Source: Nocardia xishanensis NBRC 101358 (GTDB taxonomy: Bacteria > Actinomycetota > Actinomycetes > Mycobacteriales > Mycobacteriaceae). From it: a stretch of DNA of 63,802 nucleotides. The notes under the pieces are model-generated. The model saw only the letters and a program-made list of their open reading frames with translations. It ran no database searches and was not told the origin of the DNA. Below are positions 1 through 8,694 of the stretch, one piece after another. The stretch lies in assembly GCF_001613365.1 (NCBI RefSeq), contig NZ_BDCF01000004.1, forward strand, positions 1-63,802, read 5' to 3'. How positions within the stretch are numbered: the stretch's first letter is position 1; the number at the start of each line of letters is the position of its first letter. Made by a program: the position numbers and the translations under genes.

Positions 1-131
1 TCGGCATCCAGACCGGCGCATTTCCAGAGCAAGGTCTCGCGGTGCCGATCGAGCCAGGCTTGCAGCATGGGTCGTTCGTCGGCGACGAGCGGAGTGGGCG
101 TCCGTTCGACCTCGGGGGCGTTCCACGTCAT
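1..131 (-). CDS. DinB/DUF664 family protein, N-terminal fragment cut by the window edge
   Basis: The reading frame starts at an ATG (129-131) and runs off the left edge, leaving about 43 residues. It begins MTWNAPEVER and contains a VADER patch and a LLWKCAGLDA patch. These are the usual opening of actinobacterial DinB-like DUF664 proteins, four-helix-bundle proteins related to mycothiol-dependent transferases. The catalytic metal-binding histidines lie beyond the edge, so the function cannot be refined. It follows the hsaD-like gene on the same strand after about 80 bp and may be a distal member of that transcription unit. Confidence 0.72.
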   Translation of the reverse strand, partial: MTWNAPEVERTPTPLVADERPMLQAWLDRHRETLLWKCAGLDA

Positions 132-212
132 GGATCGAGGCTATCGTCCGGCTGCGAACTACGCCTTGGGTTTACGGTGCGGGCGAGCCGGTCGACACGC
201 CCGCACCGGTGC

Positions 213-1073
213 CTACAGACCGTTTCGCAGGAAATCGGTGACGGCACGTTCGAAGGCCGCCTTGCGTTCGATCTGCACCCAGTGCCCGCAGCGCCCGAAC
301 AGCCGCAGGTCGACGTTCGGCAGCTGCCGTGAGGGGAGCAGCGCGCCCTCCGCCGGGGTCACCCGGTCGTCGCGGCCCCACAGCATCAGCACTTCGTTGC
401 GCAGGCCGCGCAGCCGCGCCCACAGCGGAACCCGTTCGGCCAGTGCGGGATCGGCGAACGTGGCGTAGGCGTCGCGGATGGCGGCGATGGCCGCGGGTTC
501 CGACGCGGCCGCCAGACGCGCGTCCACCAACTCCTCGGTGAGGATCCGCTCGTCGAAGACCATGGTGCGCAGCCAGGACAGCACCCGCTCGCGCGTCGGG
601 TCGGCGGTGAAGTCGAGCAGTCGCCGAATGCCTTCGGACGGTTCGGGTCCCAGCACGTTCACCCCGACACCGCCCGGCGCCATCAGCACCAGCCGGTCGA
701 CGCGCCCAGGGTGATCGAGGGCGACGAGTGTGGCCACCGCGCCGCCCATCGAATTGCCGAGCAGGTGCGCGCTCGGCAGCTCCAGGCTGTCGAGGAGACC
801 GATCACGGCGTCGGCGGAGATGCGAAGGTAGTTGCGGTCATAGACTTCCGGGCGCGCGCTGGCGCCGAAGCCCGGCTGGTCGAGCACCAGGCAGCGGAAG
901 TGCTCGGCGAGCGCCGCGAGGTTGCCGCCGAAGTTGGCCCAGCCGGACACGCCGGGACCGGAGCCGTGCAGCAGCACCAGCGGCGGACCCGAACCCGCCT
1001 CGTGGTAGCGGAGTTTCAGCCCGTCGATGGTCACCCAGCGGGTGGTGTCCTCCGCGGTCGGCGCCACCGTCAC
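213..1073 (-). CDS. hsaD: HsaD-like meta-cleavage product hydrolase (alpha/beta hydrolase)
   Basis: This 286-residue cytoplasmic alpha/beta hydrolase has the length and motifs of HsaD/BphD enzymes, which hydrolyse the C-C bond of the ring-cleaved seco-steroid 4,9-DSHA. An oxyanion-hole HGSGPG lies at about 36-41. The nucleophile elbow GNSMGG has its Ser near 108. The acid is in WGRDDRVTP (near 234) and the His in GRCGHW (near 262). The GTG start at 1073 is chosen because it overlaps the upstream hsaA-like stop as GTGA, which indicates translational coupling. Family membership is secure. Steroid specificity is inferred from the adjacent hsaA-like gene; other aromatic meta-cleavage products are possible. 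Confidence 0.85.
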   Translation of the reverse strand: MTVAPTAEDTTRWVTIDGLKLRYHEAGSGPPLVLLHGSGPGVSGWANFGGNLAALAEHFRCLVLDQPGFGASARPEVYDRNYLRISADAVIGLLDSLELPSAHLLGNSMGGAVATLVALDHPGRVDRLVLMAPGGVGVNVLGPEPSEGIRRLLDFTADPTRERVLSWLRTMVFDERILTEELVDARLAAASEPAAIAAIRDAYATFADPALAERVPLWARLRGLRNEVLMLWGRDDRVTPAEGALLPSRQLPNVDLRLFGRCGHWVQIERKAAFERAVTDFLRNGL

Positions 1074-2236
1074 ACCATCCGATCTTCGACGGTCAGGCCG
1101 AATTCGCCGCGCCCGAACATGGCCAGCGCGCGCTCCACGTCGTTGATGACGTGCACGCTGCCCGCGTGCGCGTCGCGCCAATGCCGTTCGATCGCATTCG
1201 GTTTGCGGATCGAATGGCCGCCGGAGTTGTCGAAGAGCAGCTCGATCGCCTGGATCGCCCGCTCGGTGCCGCGCACCTGATCGCGGCGGGTGCGCAGCCG
1301 CACCTCGTCCGGAATCGGCTCGCCCGCTTCGGCGTAGCGCAGCTGCTCGGAGATGTTGCGCTCCATCTGCAGGATCGCGGCGTCGATCTCGGAGGCGGCG
1401 CGGGCGACGCGGACGTGGGCGAAGGCGTCCTCGGCCACCTTCTGGCCGCCGTAGGACAGCCGCACCCGTTCCCGCATCCGCTCGATGTGCGCCTCGTAGG
1501 CGCCCTGTGCGGCGCCGATGATCGGCGCGGTGATGGTGTTGGAGAAGACGCCCGCGAACGGAATCTTGTACAGCGCAGCGGGATTCGCCTTCTGACCGGG
1601 CCCGCGCAGCTGCGACTGCTCGGTCGCGCTGTAGGCGCGGTGGTGCGGCACGAACGCCTTCTCGATGACGATGTCGTTGCTGCCGGTGCCGGAGAGCCCG
1701 ACCACGTGCCAGACGTCGTCGACGACGTAGTCCGCGCGCGGCACCAGGATCGTCAGATAGTCGCTCGGCTTGCCGTTCTCGTCGGGCGCGAGCGCGCCGA
1801 GGAACGCCCACTGCGCGTGATCGCAGCCGGAGGAGAAGCTCCACCGTCCGCTCACCTCGTAACCGCCCTCGACCGGGGTCAGGATGCCCGTCGGCGCGTA
1901 GGACGAGGAGATCAGGGTGTCGGAGTCGGCGCCCCATACCTCCTCCTGAGCCTCGAGCGGGAACAGCGCGAGCTGCCACGGGTGCACGCCGAGCACCGAG
2001 GACACCCAGCCGGTGGACGGGCACGCCGAGGCGATCGTGCGGATCACCTCGTAGAAGGCCACGGGAGAGGACTCGTCACCGCCGAACCGGGCGGGCTGGA
2101 GCATCCGGAACACGCCTGCCTCGGTCAGCTCCCGGATGCTCTGCACCGGGACCCGCCGCTGCGCGTCGGTGTCCGCGGCGCGCTCGCGGATCGCCGGAAG
2201 CAGGTCGCGGACCCGATCGAGCACCTTGTTGGTCAT
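1070..2236 (-). CDS. hsaA: HsaA-like flavin-dependent monooxygenase, oxygenase subunit
   Basis: The 388-residue protein has the acyl-CoA dehydrogenase-like fold of group D flavin monooxygenases. It carries STGWVSS and EEVWGADSDTLISSSYAP near 80-120, SSGCDHAQW near 150, VGLSGTGSND near 190 and a C-terminal WRDAHAGSVHVINDVERA patch. These match remembered Mycobacterium HsaA, which with the reductase HsaB hydroxylates 3-HSA to the catechol 3,4-DHSA. The ATG at 2236 follows an AGGAGG about 9 nt upstream. The gene is coupled to the hsaD-like gene by a 4-bp overlap. Its reductase partner may be the HsaB-like gene at 56131-56607, since none is adjacent here. Confidence 0.86.
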   Translation of the reverse strand: MTNKVLDRVRDLLPAIRERAADTDAQRRVPVQSIRELTEAGVFRMLQPARFGGDESSPVAFYEVIRTIASACPSTGWVSSVLGVHPWQLALFPLEAQEEVWGADSDTLISSSYAPTGILTPVEGGYEVSGRWSFSSGCDHAQWAFLGALAPDENGKPSDYLTILVPRADYVVDDVWHVVGLSGTGSNDIVIEKAFVPHHRAYSATEQSQLRGPGQKANPAALYKIPFAGVFSNTITAPIIGAAQGAYEAHIERMRERVRLSYGGQKVAEDAFAHVRVARAASEIDAAILQMERNISEQLRYAEAGEPIPDEVRLRTRRDQVRGTERAIQAIELLFDNSGGHSIRKPNAIERHWRDAHAGSVHVINDVERALAMFGRGEFGLTVEDRMV

Positions 2237-2376
2237 GACGGGTGTCCTCCTGTGTTTCGTCGGGCCGGGAACCGCACGCGCGGCCCCCGCCATGGTGGTG
2301 ACGCTAGGGCGGTCCACCCCGCGTCCGGTAGGTCAGTCCCGGTGATCGGAACCATGTGAACCGCGATTTCCGGCGC

Positions 2377-3861
2377 TCAGCCTGCGTGGGCGGCGGCGCG
2401 GCCCGCGAGGCGGCCGAAGAACGTGCCGTCGCCGAGGGACGTGCCGCTGATGTAGCCCTCGCCGTGCAGGCCGGAGCTGGCGCGGCCTGCCGCGAACAGT
2501 CCGGGGATCGGCGCGCCGTCGAGATCGAGCACCGCGCCGTCCACGGTGGTGTGCAGGCCGCCGAGGGTGAAGACCGAGGCGCCGGTGCCGCGCCGGTCGC
2601 CGGTCTCGGCGGGCGGGCGCACCCCGGCGCGGACGTCGATGGCGGCCAGCGGCGGGGTCAGCGGACGCAGCCAGCGCGGCGCTTTGTGGAAGTCGGGATC
2701 CGCACCGCGCGAAGCGAATTCGTTGTACCTGGCGATGGTCGCGGCGAGCGCGCCCTGCGGTGCGCCGATCAGCAGCTCGAGCTCCTCGGCGGTCTCGGCG
2801 ACGTGGGTGGGGCGCACACCCCAGCGCTGCGGTTCTGGCACGGCCTCGTAGGCCTGTTCGTCGAGCACCACCCAGACGTCCATGTCCTGCCGGAACAGGG
2901 CGGCCTGGCCGATGCGGCCGGGATAGGTGTCCTCGTTGACGAAGCGCGCGCCGCGACCGTTGACGACCATGCCGCGGGCCGCGAATCCGGGAATCAGCGC
3001 GATGCCGACCTGTCCCGCGGACATGTGGCGCACCGCCGCGCCCGCCGCCTGCGCCATCCGGATGCCGCTGCCGTCGTCGGTGCCCGCGCTGACCTTCGTG
3101 TGATGCAGCAGGCGCGGTGCGTGCGCGGCCAGCATTCGGTCGTCGTCGACGAACCCGCCCGTGGTGAGCACGATGCCGCGCCGGGCGCGCACCGTGAACT
3201 CGCGGCCGTAGCTGCGCGCCGTGACGCCGGTGATCGTGCCGTCGTCGGCGCGGATCAGGTTCGTCACGTAGCTGTCGAATCGCGCTGTCACACCGGCGTT
3301 CTCGGCTGCCGTTGCGAGCACGTCCATGAGCAGTTTGCCGCCGAAATCGTTCGCGGCGGGCCGGTGTCCGCGCGGGGCGGGCGTCGCCAGTTCGGTGAAC
3401 GGCCAGCTGTTCTCGCCGAGCCACATCAGCCCGTCGTCGGTGGGCGGCACCCAGGCGGGCGCGTCCCACAGGCTGGGCTGGAACGGGACTCCGCGCGCCA
3501 CCAGCCAGTGAAAATGCTCGACGCTGTCTGCGCAGTACCGCTCGATCTTGGCGTCGTCCGCGCCGGGGCCGAGCGCGGCGCGCAGGAACGCCGCCATCTG
3601 CTCGGGAGTGTCGGTGAAACCGCACGTTTGCTGGATGGGCGTGCCGCCGCCGAGGTAGATCTCGCCGCCCGACATGGCCGAGGCGCCGCCCGGCCCGCCC
3701 GAGCGCTCCAGCACCAGCACCCGCGCACCCGCCTCGGCAGCCTCGAAAGCCGCTGCCGCCCCGGCACTTCCGTAGCCGACGACCAGAACGTCGGTGTCGA
3801 TGTCGTAGGCGTCGACCTCTGTCGCGGGCCGCGGTGCGACCGACCGGCGTGATTCGCTCAT
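2377..3861 (-). CDS. FAD-dependent KstD/fumarate-reductase-type dehydrogenase
   Basis: This 494-residue flavoprotein has an N-terminal Rossmann motif GYGSAGAAAAFEAAEAGARV (near 28-47), the ERSGGPGGASAMSGG FAD loop, a mid-protein TTGGFVDDD patch and a C-terminal LFAAGRASSGLHGEGYISG patch. These are typical of 3-ketosteroid dehydrogenases and flavocytochrome c-like proteins. At 494 residues it is shorter than usual KstD (about 510-565) and resembles the 3-ketosteroid delta4-(5alpha)-dehydrogenase subgroup as much as delta1-KstD. It lies 140 bp upstream of hsaA on the same strand, so steroid desaturation is the likely role. Which bond it desaturates cannot be told from sequence reading alone. 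Confidence 0.75.
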   Translation of the reverse strand: MSESRRSVAPRPATEVDAYDIDTDVLVVGYGSAGAAAAFEAAEAGARVLVLERSGGPGGASAMSGGEIYLGGGTPIQQTCGFTDTPEQMAAFLRAALGPGADDAKIERYCADSVEHFHWLVARGVPFQPSLWDAPAWVPPTDDGLMWLGENSWPFTELATPAPRGHRPAANDFGGKLLMDVLATAAENAGVTARFDSYVTNLIRADDGTITGVTARSYGREFTVRARRGIVLTTGGFVDDDRMLAAHAPRLLHHTKVSAGTDDGSGIRMAQAAGAAVRHMSAGQVGIALIPGFAARGMVVNGRGARFVNEDTYPGRIGQAALFRQDMDVWVVLDEQAYEAVPEPQRWGVRPTHVAETAEELELLIGAPQGALAATIARYNEFASRGADPDFHKAPRWLRPLTPPLAAIDVRAGVRPPAETGDRRGTGASVFTLGGLHTTVDGAVLDLDGAPIPGLFAAGRASSGLHGEGYISGTSLGDGTFFGRLAGRAAAHAG

Positions 3862-3945
3862 GCCTGCGCCTCGCTAGCGCTCGGCTCCGGCATGCGCGAC
3901 GCGCGCTGGCACACGATTCGCTCACTGCGTTCGCTCATGCCTGCG
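3853..3945. repeat. Direct repeat flanking the 5' end of the KstD-like gene
   Basis: The 16-base string TTCGCTCATGCCTGCG occurs at 3853-3868, over the start codon of the KstD-like gene, and again at 3930-3945. The DNA between them, read on the minus strand, encodes an MSERSER-like peptide with serine/glutamate/alanine codons that ends at the gene start. The remaining DNA up to 4101 carries no recognisable gene. It looks like a short interspersed repeat that duplicated the start region. Confidence 0.55.
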
Positions 3946-4101
3946 ACAGTCACGCCTCCCCGCGGCCCCCGACACCGGTCATCTCGGTAGCTGATCGCCA
4001 CCTCCCGCTCAGTGGGACTGAACCGGCTGGTGCGGTCGCGCACTCGCAAAGGTGTGTGAACGGCGTCACGTTTGTGGTGGCGCAGTGAGGAGAGGATATC
4101 G

Positions 4102-6525
4102 ATGCGGGTCCTGATCACCGGAATCACCGAGCCGAGCGGTCGGGCGGTGGCGCGCATGATGTTGGCCGCCGGGCACGACGTGGCCGGCCTGGACCGCCGG
4201 TGGCACCGCTTCGTCGATCCCCGCGTGGCCTTCACCGCGGGCGACCCGGCCGATGCGGCGGCCTGCGCCAAGGCCGTCGCCGGCTGCGACACCGTCGTTC
4301 ACCTGGCGGGACCGAGCGTCGGCGCGGTGGCCACGGCGGCGCGGAACGCCGGTGCGCGCGTGGTTGTTCCGGTCGTGGCGGGGGCGCGCTCGGCCGGAGT
4401 GCCGGAATCCGAAGTCGCCGAACGGCTTCGGGAAACGGGCGCCGACCACCTGCTGGTGCGCACCGCGCTGATCGCGGGCCGCCGGATCGGTCACGAGACC
4501 CGCCGCGCGCTCGAACCGATCCTCGGCGCCAAGTCCGGCGGCGGATTCCAGCTGCTGCACAGCGACGACCTGGACCGCTTCCTGGCGCTCGCGGCGACCT
4601 CGCCGCGGATCGGCGTGGTCGAGCTGGCCGCGCCGGGCGTGGTGACGACCGACGAAGTCCGCGCATTGATGCGCGCGGCCGGGGTGCGCTACTCCGCGTG
4701 GGCGCCGGGCTGGTCGGCGCGCCGACCGCTACTGAGTTCCTCAGTGGCGCAGCAGGACTGGGGCTTCCGCTGCGGATGGACCGCGGCCGAGACTGCCGCC
4801 GATGTGGTGCGCGGTCTGGTCGGGCGCAAGCCGTCGGGCGGATCCTTCCGCACGCGCGGCGGCGCGATCCCGTTGCCCGCCCACGTGATTCCCTCGCGCG
4901 CCGCCACTTCCGACCGGCACCGCCTGGTCGACGTCGCTCCCGAGGGGTTGGAGGGCGAGTTCGACGACCGCGTCGATCCGCGCTACCCGGTGCACACCGC
5001 GACCAATACCTCCGAGGCGCTGCCCGGTCCGATGACGCCGCTCACCATCGATCTGCACGCCGGCGCGATCCGGCTCGCCAACGAGGCGATGGGCACCATG
5101 ATCGCGCTCGACGGCATCGCGCTGGAGCACTGGACGAGCCGGGTGACCACCGTGCTCGGCCACCACATCTACATCAACGCCTCGATCGGCGTGCTGGCCG
5201 CCGAGAACATGCCCGGCTGGGACGAGGAGAGCATCCGCCGCGACGCCTACGGCAACATTCCCGACGAGATCCCGCTGCAGCCGCACGGGAAGCCGCCGAT
5301 GCCGACGGGCCTGGCCAGCACCGCCGCCACTTGGCGCGCCACTTCCCGGGTCATCGCCACCGCCCGCCGCTTCGCCGCGACCGCGGAACTGATCAACGCC
5401 GCCGCTCACACCGAGGCGCTGACCGCCGAACAGATCGCCGCCCTCACCGACGAACAGCTGCACGTGCGCGCCCTGCTTTGGCGCGACCGGCTGCACCAGG
5501 CCTGGCAGGCGGCGTCCATCGGCGTCATGATGACCGGCGCGGCCACCGCCGTGCACGCCCGAGGCAAGAACGCGGGCGAGGTCCAGATCGACCTGAACCG
5601 GCTGGAGTCGGCGAAACCGATGCTCGCGGTGGAGCGTCTGGCCGCCATCTGTCGCGCCGATTCGGCGCTGCTGGAGATCGCGGGCACGGGCGACGTCGCG
5701 GCGGCGCGGGCCGCCTCGCCCGCCTTCGCCACGGCACTGGACGAGGAACTCGCCAAGATCGGCCACCGCGGACCCGGCGAATGCGAACTGATCAATCCGA
5801 CCTTCGGCGACCGGCCCTCGCTGCTGGTGACCGCCGCCGCGCGGGCGGCCCAAATGCCCGCGCCGGCCCGCGAACCCGTTCCCGCCAATTCGAGTCGCAC
5901 GGCGCGGATGGCGGCGGGCGCCACGGTCGCCAGGGAACGGGCCCGCGACGCCGTCGTGCGGATCACGCATTGCCTGCGCATGGCGGTGCGCGAGCGCGCC
6001 GACCGGCTGATCCGATCCGGTCTGCTGCGCGATACCGACGACGTCTGCTACCTCAGCCTGGACGAAATCTTCTGTCTCCCCGAGGATGCGGCCGAGCGAG
6101 TGAATCGCCGCCGCGCCGAGCGGAAACGCCTGCGGGACATCCGGATGCCCGACGTCGTTGCCGGCCAATGGGAACCGGTCGCCGACGCGGGCGCGCTGGC
6201 CGCCGGCGAGAGCCTCACCGGTATCGGCGTGTGCCCCGGCGTGGTGGAAGGCACCGTGAAGCTGGTGCTTTCGCTCGACGACGACATCGAACCCGGCGAC
6301 ATCCTGGTCGCCTCGGTCACCGACACCGGCCACACCGCGATGTTCGCCTACGCCGCCGCGGTGATCACCGACATCGGCGGCTCCGCCTCGCACGCCGCCA
6401 TCGTCGCGCGCGAATTCGGCATCCCGTGCGTGGTGGACACCAAGACCGCCACCACCAGCCTGTCCGACGGACAGCGGGTGCGCGTGGACGGGGCCGCGGG
6501 CACCGTCACGCTGCTCGCCGACTGA
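4102..6525 (+). CDS. Epimerase-like / PEP-utilising mobile-domain fusion protein
   Basis: The 807-residue protein has three parts. Residues 1-230 form an NAD(P)-binding epimerase-like Rossmann fold (RVLITGITEPSGRAVARM; HLAG near 70), although the usual TGxxGxxG is altered. A helical middle region of about 280-700 includes DDVCYLSLDEIF, as seen in PEP synthase/rifampin-phosphotransferase relatives. The C-terminal swivelling PEP-utilisers mobile domain has GGSASHAAIVAREFGIPCVV with the phospho-accepting His near 764. I see no ATP-grasp and no PEP/pyruvate barrel. The layout resembles the large M. tuberculosis protein Rv2047c as I remember it. The ATG at 4102 follows GAGGAGAGG. A secreted phosphatase follows 41 bp later. 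The reaction is unknown. Confidence 0.8.
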   Translation: MRVLITGITEPSGRAVARMMLAAGHDVAGLDRRWHRFVDPRVAFTAGDPADAAACAKAVAGCDTVVHLAGPSVGAVATAARNAGARVVVPVVAGARSAGVPESEVAERLRETGADHLLVRTALIAGRRIGHETRRALEPILGAKSGGGFQLLHSDDLDRFLALAATSPRIGVVELAAPGVVTTDEVRALMRAAGVRYSAWAPGWSARRPLLSSSVAQQDWGFRCGWTAAETAADVVRGLVGRKPSGGSFRTRGGAIPLPAHVIPSRAATSDRHRLVDVAPEGLEGEFDDRVDPRYPVHTATNTSEALPGPMTPLTIDLHAGAIRLANEAMGTMIALDGIALEHWTSRVTTVLGHHIYINASIGVLAAENMPGWDEESIRRDAYGNIPDEIPLQPHGKPPMPTGLASTAATWRATSRVIATARRFAATAELINAAAHTEALTAEQIAALTDEQLHVRALLWRDRLHQAWQAASIGVMMTGAATAVHARGKNAGEVQIDLNRLESAKPMLAVERLAAICRADSALLEIAGTGDVAAARAASPAFATALDEELAKIGHRGPGECELINPTFGDRPSLLVTAAARAAQMPAPAREPVPANSSRTARMAAGATVARERARDAVVRITHCLRMAVRERADRLIRSGLLRDTDDVCYLSLDEIFCLPEDAAERVNRRRAERKRLRDIRMPDVVAGQWEPVADAGALAAGESLTGIGVCPGVVEGTVKLVLSLDDDIEPGDILVASVTDTGHTAMFAYAAAVITDIGGSASHAAIVAREFGIPCVVDTKTATTSLSDGQRVRVDGAAGTVTLLAD

Positions 6526-6566
6526 TCACGAGAACCTCCGTCCCAGGATCGAAAGGAACACCCCCT

Positions 6567-7484
6567 GTGACCATTTCACGCGCCATGCGCGGCGTAGTAG
6601 CGGCCTCGGCCGCGGTACTGCTCGGCGTCCTGCCGGTCACCGTAGCGCCCGCTCTCGCGGGACCGGCCGTCCCCGTCCTCGAATCGCCGGGCAAGGCCGA
6701 CCGGCCGATGGGCTTGGCGCACGCGCCCAACGCCCGCGACATCGGCGGCTACCCGGCCAAGGGCGGCAGTCGCGTCGCCAGCGGCGTCGTCTATCGCACC
6801 GACGCGCTCGCCAAGCTCGACGCCGGCGAACAGCAGAAGCTGGTGGAGCTGGGCATCACCCAGGTCATCGACTTCCGCAGCCCCATCGAGGCGGGCCGCG
6901 ATCCCGACAAGATCCCGTCCGGCGTGCGGCGCACCGAGCTGCCGGTGTACGACCCGGCCAACGACTTCTTCGCCATGGTCTCCCGGCTCATCCAGGCAGG
7001 TCCCGAGGAACAGCAGCGGGTGCTCGGCGACGGCAAGGGCGCCGAGATCATGCGCACCTACTACCGCTGGTTCGTGACCGACCCGACCGCCCGCGGCCAG
7101 TTCGCCTCGGCGTTCCGCGAGATCGCGGGCGCTCAGGGCGCGGTGCTCTACCACTGCACCGCGGGCAAGGACCGCACCGGCTGGATGACCGCCATCCTGA
7201 TGAGCGCACTCGACGTCCCGAAGGGCCAGATCTACAACGACTTCCTCGACTCCAACGACAATCTCGCGGCGGGCAACAAAGCGCTGCTCGACGCGCTCGT
7301 CCAGCAGGGCCTCGTGCAGGACCGTGCGCTCTGGGAGCCCATCGTCGGCGTGCAGCGTGACTTCCTCGACGCCGCCTTCGACCAGGTCCAGCAGTCCTAC
7401 GGTTCGTTCGACCGCTTCGTGTCCGAGGGGCTCGGCATCGACGCGGCGACCCTCGAGAAGGTGAAGGCGAAGCTGCTCACCTAG
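6567..7484 (+). CDS. Secreted tyrosine phosphatase (PtpB-like)
   Basis: This 305-residue protein has a Sec signal peptide (MTISRAMRG, then a hydrophobic stretch ending ALA before GPAV, near 31). A tyrosine-phosphatase domain of the PF13350 type follows, with NARDIGGYP near 55, VIDFRSP near 105 and the P-loop HCTAGKDRTG with catalytic Cys near 197. The AGKDRTG loop is shared with lipid/tyrosine phosphatases such as mycobacterial PtpB. The GTG start at 6567 is chosen because it keeps a proper basic n-region and is preceded by GAAAGGAA; the ATG at 6585 is an alternative. It lies 41 bp downstream of the PEP-mobile-domain gene. Extracytoplasmic action is likely and the substrate is unknown. Confidence 0.85.
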   Translation: MTISRAMRGVVAASAAVLLGVLPVTVAPALAGPAVPVLESPGKADRPMGLAHAPNARDIGGYPAKGGSRVASGVVYRTDALAKLDAGEQQKLVELGITQVIDFRSPIEAGRDPDKIPSGVRRTELPVYDPANDFFAMVSRLIQAGPEEQQRVLGDGKGAEIMRTYYRWFVTDPTARGQFASAFREIAGAQGAVLYHCTAGKDRTGWMTAILMSALDVPKGQIYNDFLDSNDNLAAGNKALLDALVQQGLVQDRALWEPIVGVQRDFLDAAFDQVQQSYGSFDRFVSEGLGIDAATLEKVKAKLLT

Positions 7485-7507
7485 CATCGAGCCGCGCCGA
7501 GTTCGAC

Positions 7508-7541
7508 CGCCGCCGTTCCCGCTTCGGCAGGGGCGGCGGCG
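7508..7541. terminator. Hairpin terminator between convergent genes
   Basis: CGCCGCCG at 7508-7515 pairs perfectly with CGGCGGCG at 7534-7541, and the loop contains a further CCC/GGG pairing around a TTCG turn. It lies between the phosphatase stop (7484) and the stop of the convergent YjbR-like gene (7548), so it may serve both. There is no marked T-run. Confidence 0.55.
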
Positions 7542-7547
7542 CTTCGT

Positions 7548-7886
7548 TCACTCCGCGTCGTCGAGCAGATGCCGAGGGGCGGCCTGCCGCCACGAGTCGA
7601 GCACGATCGCCTCGAGTTCCTCCCGATCGTCCAGCGCCGCGAGTCGCACCCGCACCCACGGATTGTTCGCCTCGTGCGCCGCGACCCAGAACTTCTCCGG
7701 CTCCGCCACCACCAGCTCGTCCCGGTCGATCGCCGGGCAGCGCACCGCCATCGACGTCTCGTTCTCCGGCAACGTCAGAAACAACTTCCCGGCCACCCGG
7801 AAAATCGGCATCCCCCAAGCGAACTGCTCGCTCGTCTCCGCCAACGACAAGGCATAGGCACGGACATCGTCCCCGGTGGTACTCAT
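7548..7886 (-). CDS. MmcQ/YjbR family protein
   Basis: The 112-residue protein has the YjbR/MmcQ (CyaY-like fold) pattern: DDVRAYALSLAETSEQFAWGMPIFRVAGKLFLTL at the N-terminus, then a second strand-rich half with MAVRCP and PWVRVRLAAL. Family members are small, probably DNA- or ligand-binding, and no activity is firmly known. The ATG at 7886 (MSTTGDDV) fits the usual family start. It stands alone on this strand, convergent with the phosphatase gene. Confidence 0.8.
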   Translation of the reverse strand: MSTTGDDVRAYALSLAETSEQFAWGMPIFRVAGKLFLTLPENETSMAVRCPAIDRDELVVAEPEKFWVAAHEANNPWVRVRLAALDDREELEAIVLDSWRQAAPRHLLDDAE

Positions 7887-7998
7887 GCCCCGAATCCTTC
7901 CAGGCGCTACCGACACCCGGCGGAACGGTTCGAGAGACGGCGGCGAGCGTCCTTGTCGGAACTGTCGGCGATGATGGCGCGGGGTAGTGCGCGCGGGT

Positions 7999-8694
7999 CT
8001 ATCGGCCGCCGGTGACTGCCCCGGCGGATTCTCGGCCGGAGTCCGAGTCGGAGCTGGGATCGGCATTGGGCTCGGGATCGGCGTCGAGATCAGCATCGGC
8101 GTCGGCGGCCGCTCGGCCGGATTCGTCTGCCGGCAGCGGCGAACGCGGCTCGGTTACTGGTCTCCACACCTCGACGCCGCGCTCAACGGCAATCGCTCGA
8201 GCCATGATCTCGAACTGGCGGTATATCGCCGGTGCCGAGAATTCCTCGCGGACTTCGATGATCCAGAATCCATAATTGTTCCAGGCCGCGATGATGGAGC
8301 CGCCCGCGAACTGTTCGATGATCTCGATGTCGAGGACGCCTGTGTTGACACCGGTGCCGAGCATCTCGAGGTAGCTGAGGTAAGTGCGAACGGCGGCGTC
8401 CTTCGCCGGGTCGTTCTTGGTTTCCGCCAGAAAGCGCGCGATGGATTCACGGTCCCGGTCGGGCGGCAGCGCGCTTCTGTGATGTTCGCGGCGCTCGAGC
8501 GTGGTCATATAGAACTGCATGCTCGCCTCTTTGCGCCGCTTGGTCCATTCCTCTTTTCGGGCGGCGTCGGCGGTGGAGGCATTGCGCACGCCCTGCCTGA
8601 CCTGCATGCCGAGGAACAGCAGTGCAGCGATATTGACCACGACGGCGACGGCCGCGATGGTCGATGAGAGTATTTCGAATGCCGACACCGTCAC
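7999..8694 (-). CDS. Single-pass membrane protein, DUF4760-like, with acidic tail
   Basis: With the GTG start at 8694 the product has about 231 residues. One transmembrane helix lies near 5-30 (LSSTIAAVAVVVNIAALLFLG). A charged cytoplasmic helical region follows (RKEEWTKRRKEASMQFYMTTLERREHHRS), then a helical domain with LEMLGTGVNTGVLD. This arrangement is seen in DUF4760-type proteins. The C-terminus is a low-complexity Asp/Ala/Ser-rich tail (DADADLDADPEPNADP) encoded by imperfect short DNA repeats. No function is known. The start is uncertain because the Shine-Dalgarno sequence is weak; a GTG at 8688 is also possible. Confidence 0.62.
   Translation of the reverse strand: MTVSAFEILSSTIAAVAVVVNIAALLFLGMQVRQGVRNASTADAARKEEWTKRRKEASMQFYMTTLERREHHRSALPPDRDRESIARFLAETKNDPAKDAAVRTYLSYLEMLGTGVNTGVLDIEIIEQFAGGSIIAAWNNYGFWIIEVREEFSAPAIYRQFEIMARAIAVERGVEVWRPVTEPRSPLPADESGRAAADADADLDADPEPNADPSSDSDSGRESAGAVTGGR

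Noticed and set aside
728..2359. A long open plus-strand frame opposite hsaA/hsaD
   Set aside because: It is antisense to two genes with clear family motifs and coupled ends. High GC keeps such frames open; the product has no motif and only repetitive Arg/Gly/Ala/Asp composition.
4200..7484. A 1094-codon frame covering most of the fusion gene and the phosphatase
   Set aside because: Only its last third is the real phosphatase. The first part is an Arg-rich out-of-frame reading of the mobile-domain gene; the phosphatase starts at the GTG with a signal peptide.
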